From W0P28-013 sp964570565 (GTDB lineage: Bacteria > Bacteroidota > Bacteroidia > Bacteroidales > Paludibacteraceae): a stretch of 64,000 nt of DNA. Numbering within the stretch: position 1 is the first letter of the stretch; each line of letters opens with the position of its first letter. Under the pieces are notes generated by a model. It made no database searches, was not told where the DNA came from, and saw only the letters and a program-made list of their open reading frames with translations. The stretch covers positions 1-64,000 of the forward strand of contig CAZMYT010000001.1 of NCBI GenBank assembly GCA_964570565.1, read 5' to 3'. Below, piece by piece: positions 61,250-64,000 of the stretch. A program made the position numbers and the translations under genes.

Positions 61250-62242
61250 ATGGCTATATTAGCATTTCAAAAACCAGACAAGGTAATCATGTTGGAAGCG
61301 AACGACTTTCAAGGTAAATTTGAATTTCGTCCGTTGGAACCCGGATTTGGTATTACTATAGGTAATGCTTTGCGCCGCATTCTTCTCTCTTCTTTGGAAG
61401 GATATGCAATTACTTCGATTAAAATTGAAGGAGTTGATCACGAATTTGCTACCATCCCAGGAGTAATCGATGACGTTACAAATATTATCCTCAACTTGAA
61501 ACAAGTACGTTTCAAAGCTACTCATGATAAAACTGATGGCGAGAAATTGACATTAGTTGTTTCGGGTCGCGAGGTGGTGAAAGCAGGTGACTTAAATTCA
61601 TTGTTGACCAATTTTGAAGTGTTGAACCCAGAACTTGTTTTGTGCAAGATGGATGCTTCAGCTACCTTGAAAATGGAATTGACAATCAATAAAGGTCGCG
61701 GTTATTTGCCAGCTGAAGAGAATAAAATGGTAGCTGATGAAATCGGTATTATTCCAATCGATGCAATTTTTACTCCAATTCGTAATGTGAAATATGCGAT
61801 AGAAAACTACCGTGTAGAACAAAAAACGGACTACGAAAAATTGCTTTTGGATATTGATACTGACGGTTCAATTCACCCTAAAGAAGCATTGAAGGAAGCC
61901 GCTCGTATTTTGATTCAACACTTTATGTTATTCTCTGACGATAAAATTGCGTTGGATACAACAGAAGGTGCTGGTAACGAAGAGTTTGATGAAGAAGTTT
62001 TACACATGCGTCAAATGCTTAAAAGTAAATTAGTGGATCTCGATCTTTCAGTTCGTGCCATTAACTGCTTGAAAGCTGCTGATATTGAAACCTTAGGTGC
62101 TTTGTGTAAAATCACTCGTCCTGAGTTGTTGAAATTCAGAAACTTCGGTAAAAAATCATTAACTGAGTTGGAAGCCAAATTGGCAAGCTTAAACTTGTCG
62201 TTTGGTATGGATCTTTCGAAATATAAATTAGATAAAGATTAA
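61250..62242 (+). CDS. rpoA: RNA polymerase alpha subunit
   Basis: A 330-residue alpha subunit. The N-terminal dimerisation domain has FEFRPLEPGFGITIGNALRRILLSSLEG; the C-terminal domain (SVRAINCLKAADIETLGALCKITRPELLKFRNFGKKSLTEL) contacts promoters and regulators. Between rpsD and rplQ, as in most bacteria. Confidence 0.99.
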   Translation: MAILAFQKPDKVIMLEANDFQGKFEFRPLEPGFGITIGNALRRILLSSLEGYAITSIKIEGVDHEFATIPGVIDDVTNIILNLKQVRFKATHDKTDGEKLTLVVSGREVVKAGDLNSLLTNFEVLNPELVLCKMDASATLKMELTINKGRGYLPAEENKMVADEIGIIPIDAIFTPIRNVKYAIENYRVEQKTDYEKLLLDIDTDGSIHPKEALKEAARILIQHFMLFSDDKIALDTTEGAGNEEFDEEVLHMRQMLKSKLVDLDLSVRAINCLKAADIETLGALCKITRPELLKFRNFGKKSLTELEAKLASLNLSFGMDLSKYKLDKD

Positions 62243-62247
62243 TAAAC

Positions 62248-62733
62248 ATGAGACATAATAAAAAATTCAATCATTTAGGTCGTAAAACAGCGCACCGTAA
62301 TTCTATGTTGGCGAATATGGCATGCTCGTTGATTCAACATAAACGCATTGCCACTACAACAGCGAAAGCTAAAGCGTTGAGAAAATTTGTAGAACCTCTT
62401 ATTACCAAAAGTAAAGATGATTCTACTAATTCTCGTCGCGTGGTATTTGCCGAATTACAGAACAAAGAGGCTGTGACTGAATTGTTCCGTGAAATTTCTC
62501 AAAAAGTGGCTAATCGCCCAGGTGGTTATACACGTATTTTACGTACAGGATTCCGTCAAGGTGATGCTGCAGAAATGTGTATTATTGAGTTGGTTGACTA
62601 CAACGAAAACATGTTGAAAGAAACTGCTGCTAAGAAAGCTACTCGTACTCGTCGTAGCAAAAAAGCTGTAGAGCCTAAAGCTGTAGAAGTTGCTCCAGTA
62701 GTTGAAGCTCCTGCAACAGAAGCTGCTGAATAA
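62248..62733 (+). CDS. rplQ: 50S ribosomal protein L17 with Ala/Glu/Pro-rich tail
   Basis: A 161-residue L17 (MRHNKKFNHLGRKTAHRNSML); the usual protein is about 120-130 residues. The last ~35 residues (TRRSKKAVEPKAVEVAPVV and on) are a low-complexity tail outside the L17 fold. It is the last gene of the cluster. Confidence 0.97.
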   Translation: MRHNKKFNHLGRKTAHRNSMLANMACSLIQHKRIATTTAKAKALRKFVEPLITKSKDDSTNSRRVVFAELQNKEAVTELFREISQKVANRPGGYTRILRTGFRQGDAAEMCIIELVDYNENMLKETAAKKATRTRRSKKAVEPKAVEVAPVVEAPATEAAE

Positions 62734-62745
62734 TAAGTTCATTTT

Positions 62746-62781
62746 AAAAAAAAGCGCCTGAAATTTTCAGGCGCTTTTTTT
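62746..62781 (+). terminator. Terminator of the ribosomal super-cluster
   Basis: Strong stem with core AGCGCCTGAAA pairing to TTTCAGGCGCT, A-run upstream and T-run downstream, 13 bp after the rplQ stop. Confidence 0.9.
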
Positions 62782-62811
62782 ATGTAGATAGGAGAACTTC
62801 TATAATTTTAT

Positions 62812-62819
62812 TATCTTTG
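62812..62819 (+). promoter_or_regulatory. -7 box for the DUF721 gene
   Basis: TATCTTTG, 25 bp before the ATG at 62845. The -33 position is not a clean TTTG. Confidence 0.5.
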
Positions 62820-62844
62820 TAGTATTCAAATTATCTAAATTGGT

Positions 62845-63141
62845 ATGGAAAGAAAAGAAGTAGTACGTTTGTCGTCAGATTTGTTGCGCGAGGCGTTAAG
62901 TTCCAACGGCAATGAGGCGGCTATACATTTAACAGAATTGTCGGTTCAGCAGGCTTGGGTGCAAATATTGGGTCCGTTGGCTCAATATGCTACCAATTTA
63001 GAGTTTAAAGATGGTGCTTTGTATGTACGTATTACATCAGCTGTTTTACGCAACGATTTGTTTATGCAGCGTTCTCAGTTGATAGAGAAAATAAATCAGG
63101 TGATTGGTAAGAAGATAGTATATAGTATCGTATTTCGCTAA
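62845..63141 (+). CDS. DUF721 (DciA-like) protein
   Basis: A 98-residue protein with the DUF721/DciA pattern: VQQAWVQILGPLAQYATNLEFKDGALYVRITSAVLRNDLFMQRSQLIEKINQVIG. DciA is the ancestral loader of the DnaB replicative helicase; the family is broad, so this function is likely but not certain. The stop codon lies within the left end of the shared inverted repeat. Confidence 0.85.
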   Translation: MERKEVVRLSSDLLREALSSNGNEAAIHLTELSVQQAWVQILGPLAQYATNLEFKDGALYVRITSAVLRNDLFMQRSQLIEKINQVIGKKIVYSIVFR

Positions 63142-63180
63142 TTAAAAAGGCAGAGTTTGTAAACTCTGCCTTTTTAATTA
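63139..63180. terminator. Perfect 20-bp inverted repeat terminator shared by DUF721 and tamB-like genes
   Basis: Arms 63139-63158 and 63161-63180 are perfectly complementary (core GGCAGAGTTT / AAACTCTGCC). The A- and T-rich ends make it a bidirectional terminator. Both stop codons (63139-63141 plus, 63178-63180 minus) are its outermost bases. Confidence 0.93.
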
Positions 63181-64000
63181 TTTTCCTTTTTCTTTTTCCT
63201 CTTCTTTCAGAGCGGCTTTTTCTTCTCGCTCTCTCTTCTTAGCTTCTCGCTCCTTTTTACTGTCAGCGGTGCTTGATTTCCAGCTGTCCCATAACTCGGC
63301 TAACGAGTTGAAGCTTTCACGATATACAAGACCGATACCTTGGGTGGTTAGAGCGCTTTTAAACTCTTTGTAGTCGTTGGTGTGGGTGTAAGCCTTGGCA
63401 CTTAATTTTCCCGATTGTATAAGCGTGTATTCAAAGTCAAAATCTCCAATGAATTTAGAGGCAGATAAATTATCGTCACGATATCCAACGTTGCCGTTGA
63501 ATGTGATACGGTTATTTGGCGTATATAGGAAATTAAATTCGTATTCGTTGCTTCGTTCATTCCCTTCGCCCGTACTTCGGAAATTGACACCAAAATTCCA
63601 ATTGTCGAACATTTGAGAGGCCCAATTGTTTAACTGGGTGGAGAGTGTCGACGATGCTACAGCTAGGAGGTCATTTTGATTTATAATCCCTGCAGTAGTA
63701 CTTTTCATCGATTCTGGCGTGAAAAACTTACCAAGCACTAGGAGGTAAATGATTTGACGATTCATCATTTCATCCGTATTTACTACAGCTTGCAACGCAC
63801 GGTTTAATTCTTCTTCGGAGTTAGGAAGATTTAAATCGAATTTAATATTTGGGCTCATAATGTTACCTGATAGATTAAGAATACATTGTACTGGAACCGT
63901 TGTCCGGTTACTTGACTCTAAAATACTTTTTTCAAGTACATCCAATAATGAAGCATTTACTTGATAGATAGCTCTGAGGTTGACAGTAGGATTGAACGGA
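63178..64000 (-). CDS. TamB-like (DUF490) C-terminal part, truncated by window edge
   Basis: The last ~270 residues of a large protein; the frame is open to base 64000, so the start is outside. Features: INPTVNLRAIYQVNASLL-type segment at the edge, QCILNLSGNIMSPNIKFDLNLPNSEEE, and DDLLAVASSTLSTQLNNWASQMF-like region, then beta-strands typical of the TamB DUF490 domain. It ends in a highly charged Lys/Glu tail (KKEREAKKREREEKAALKEE). TamB-family proteins move lipids or help assemble outer-membrane proteins in the envelope. Confidence 0.85.
   Translation of the reverse strand, partial: PFNPTVNLRAIYQVNASLLDVLEKSILESSNRTTVPVQCILNLSGNIMSPNIKFDLNLPNSEEELNRALQAVVNTDEMMNRQIIYLLVLGKFFTPESMKSTTAGIINQNDLLAVASSTLSTQLNNWASQMFDNWNFGVNFRSTGEGNERSNEYEFNFLYTPNNRITFNGNVGYRDDNLSASKFIGDFDFEYTLIQSGKLSAKAYTHTNDYKEFKSALTTQGIGLVYRESFNSLAELWDSWKSSTADSKKEREAKKREREEKAALKEEEKEKGK

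Noticed and set aside
1..64000. CRISPR arrays, insertion sequences, phage genes, tRNAs or rRNAs
   Set aside because: I found no spaced direct repeats, transposase, integrase or phage structural genes, and no cloverleaf-like sequence; repeats seen are inverted repeats and protein-coding repeats.

Overview
The window is a 64 kb piece of a Bacteroidota chromosome, most probably order Bacteroidales. I infer this from several things: four type IX secretion (T9SS) C-terminal sorting tails, promoters with the Bacteroidota -7 element TAnnTTTG instead of a sigma70 -10 box, mostly Shine-Dalgarno-free starts, a B12-dependent methylmalonyl-CoA mutase (succinate/propionate metabolism), families typical of the phylum (DUF5606, GGGtGRT, BspA-like), and an rpsL-rpsG-fusA-rpsJ ribosomal cluster without tuf. 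I saw no insertion sequence, prophage, CRISPR array, tRNA or rRNA.

Layout. 1-8.5 kb: 3' part of mutB, then on the minus strand a T9SS cargo protein, a TPR protein, a GNAT, a carboxyltransferase whose lipoyl-like tail lacks the biotinylated lysine, and DUF5606. Then comes a plus-strand pair: a NifU/IscU-like protein and a GGGtGRT protein. 8.5-12.4 kb: a six-gene minus-strand operon for nitrosative/iron-sulfur stress (Rrf2 regulator, cupin, hemerythrin, Ric, DUF438-hemerythrin-PAS, DUF1858/DUF2249), with a perfect palindrome just after the regulator gene. 12.5-17.6 kb: an orphan secreted protein, then the oxidative pentose-phosphate operon zwf-pgl-gnd. 17.7-21.6 kb: AraC regulator and MsrAB, then a MenA-like UbiA prenyltransferase with a radical SAM partner. 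21.8-27.1 kb: cysS, a secreted endonuclease, a lipoprotein and mazG, tightly packed. 27.2-34 kb: a 1577-residue T9SS protein and an acyl-CoA synthetase with a palindromic operator candidate. 34-44.5 kb: WYL regulator, HD hydrolase, DUF2156 protein, GNAT, lpxK, MscS channel, BspA-like protein with a small P-loop-like protein, the queuosine genes yhhQ-queF behind a probable preQ1-I riboswitch, a small membrane protein and gph.

44.6-62.8 kb is the str/S10/spc/alpha ribosomal super-cluster (rpsL to rplQ, with fusA, secY, map, infA, rpoA), ending at a strong terminator. A DUF721 (DciA-like) gene and the 3' end of a TamB-like gene follow, meeting at a perfect 20-bp inverted repeat that contains both stop codons.

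Most notable: the preQ1-I aptamer and a 22-codon leader ORF that runs through it into the yhhQ start; the GGGtGRT/NifU-like pair; the carboxyltransferase without its biotin lysine; the palindrome in the nitrosative-stress operon; the UbiA/radical SAM pair; and several unexplained hairpins in ribosomal intercistronic regions. Family assignments come from recognising motifs by eye; no database search was run.
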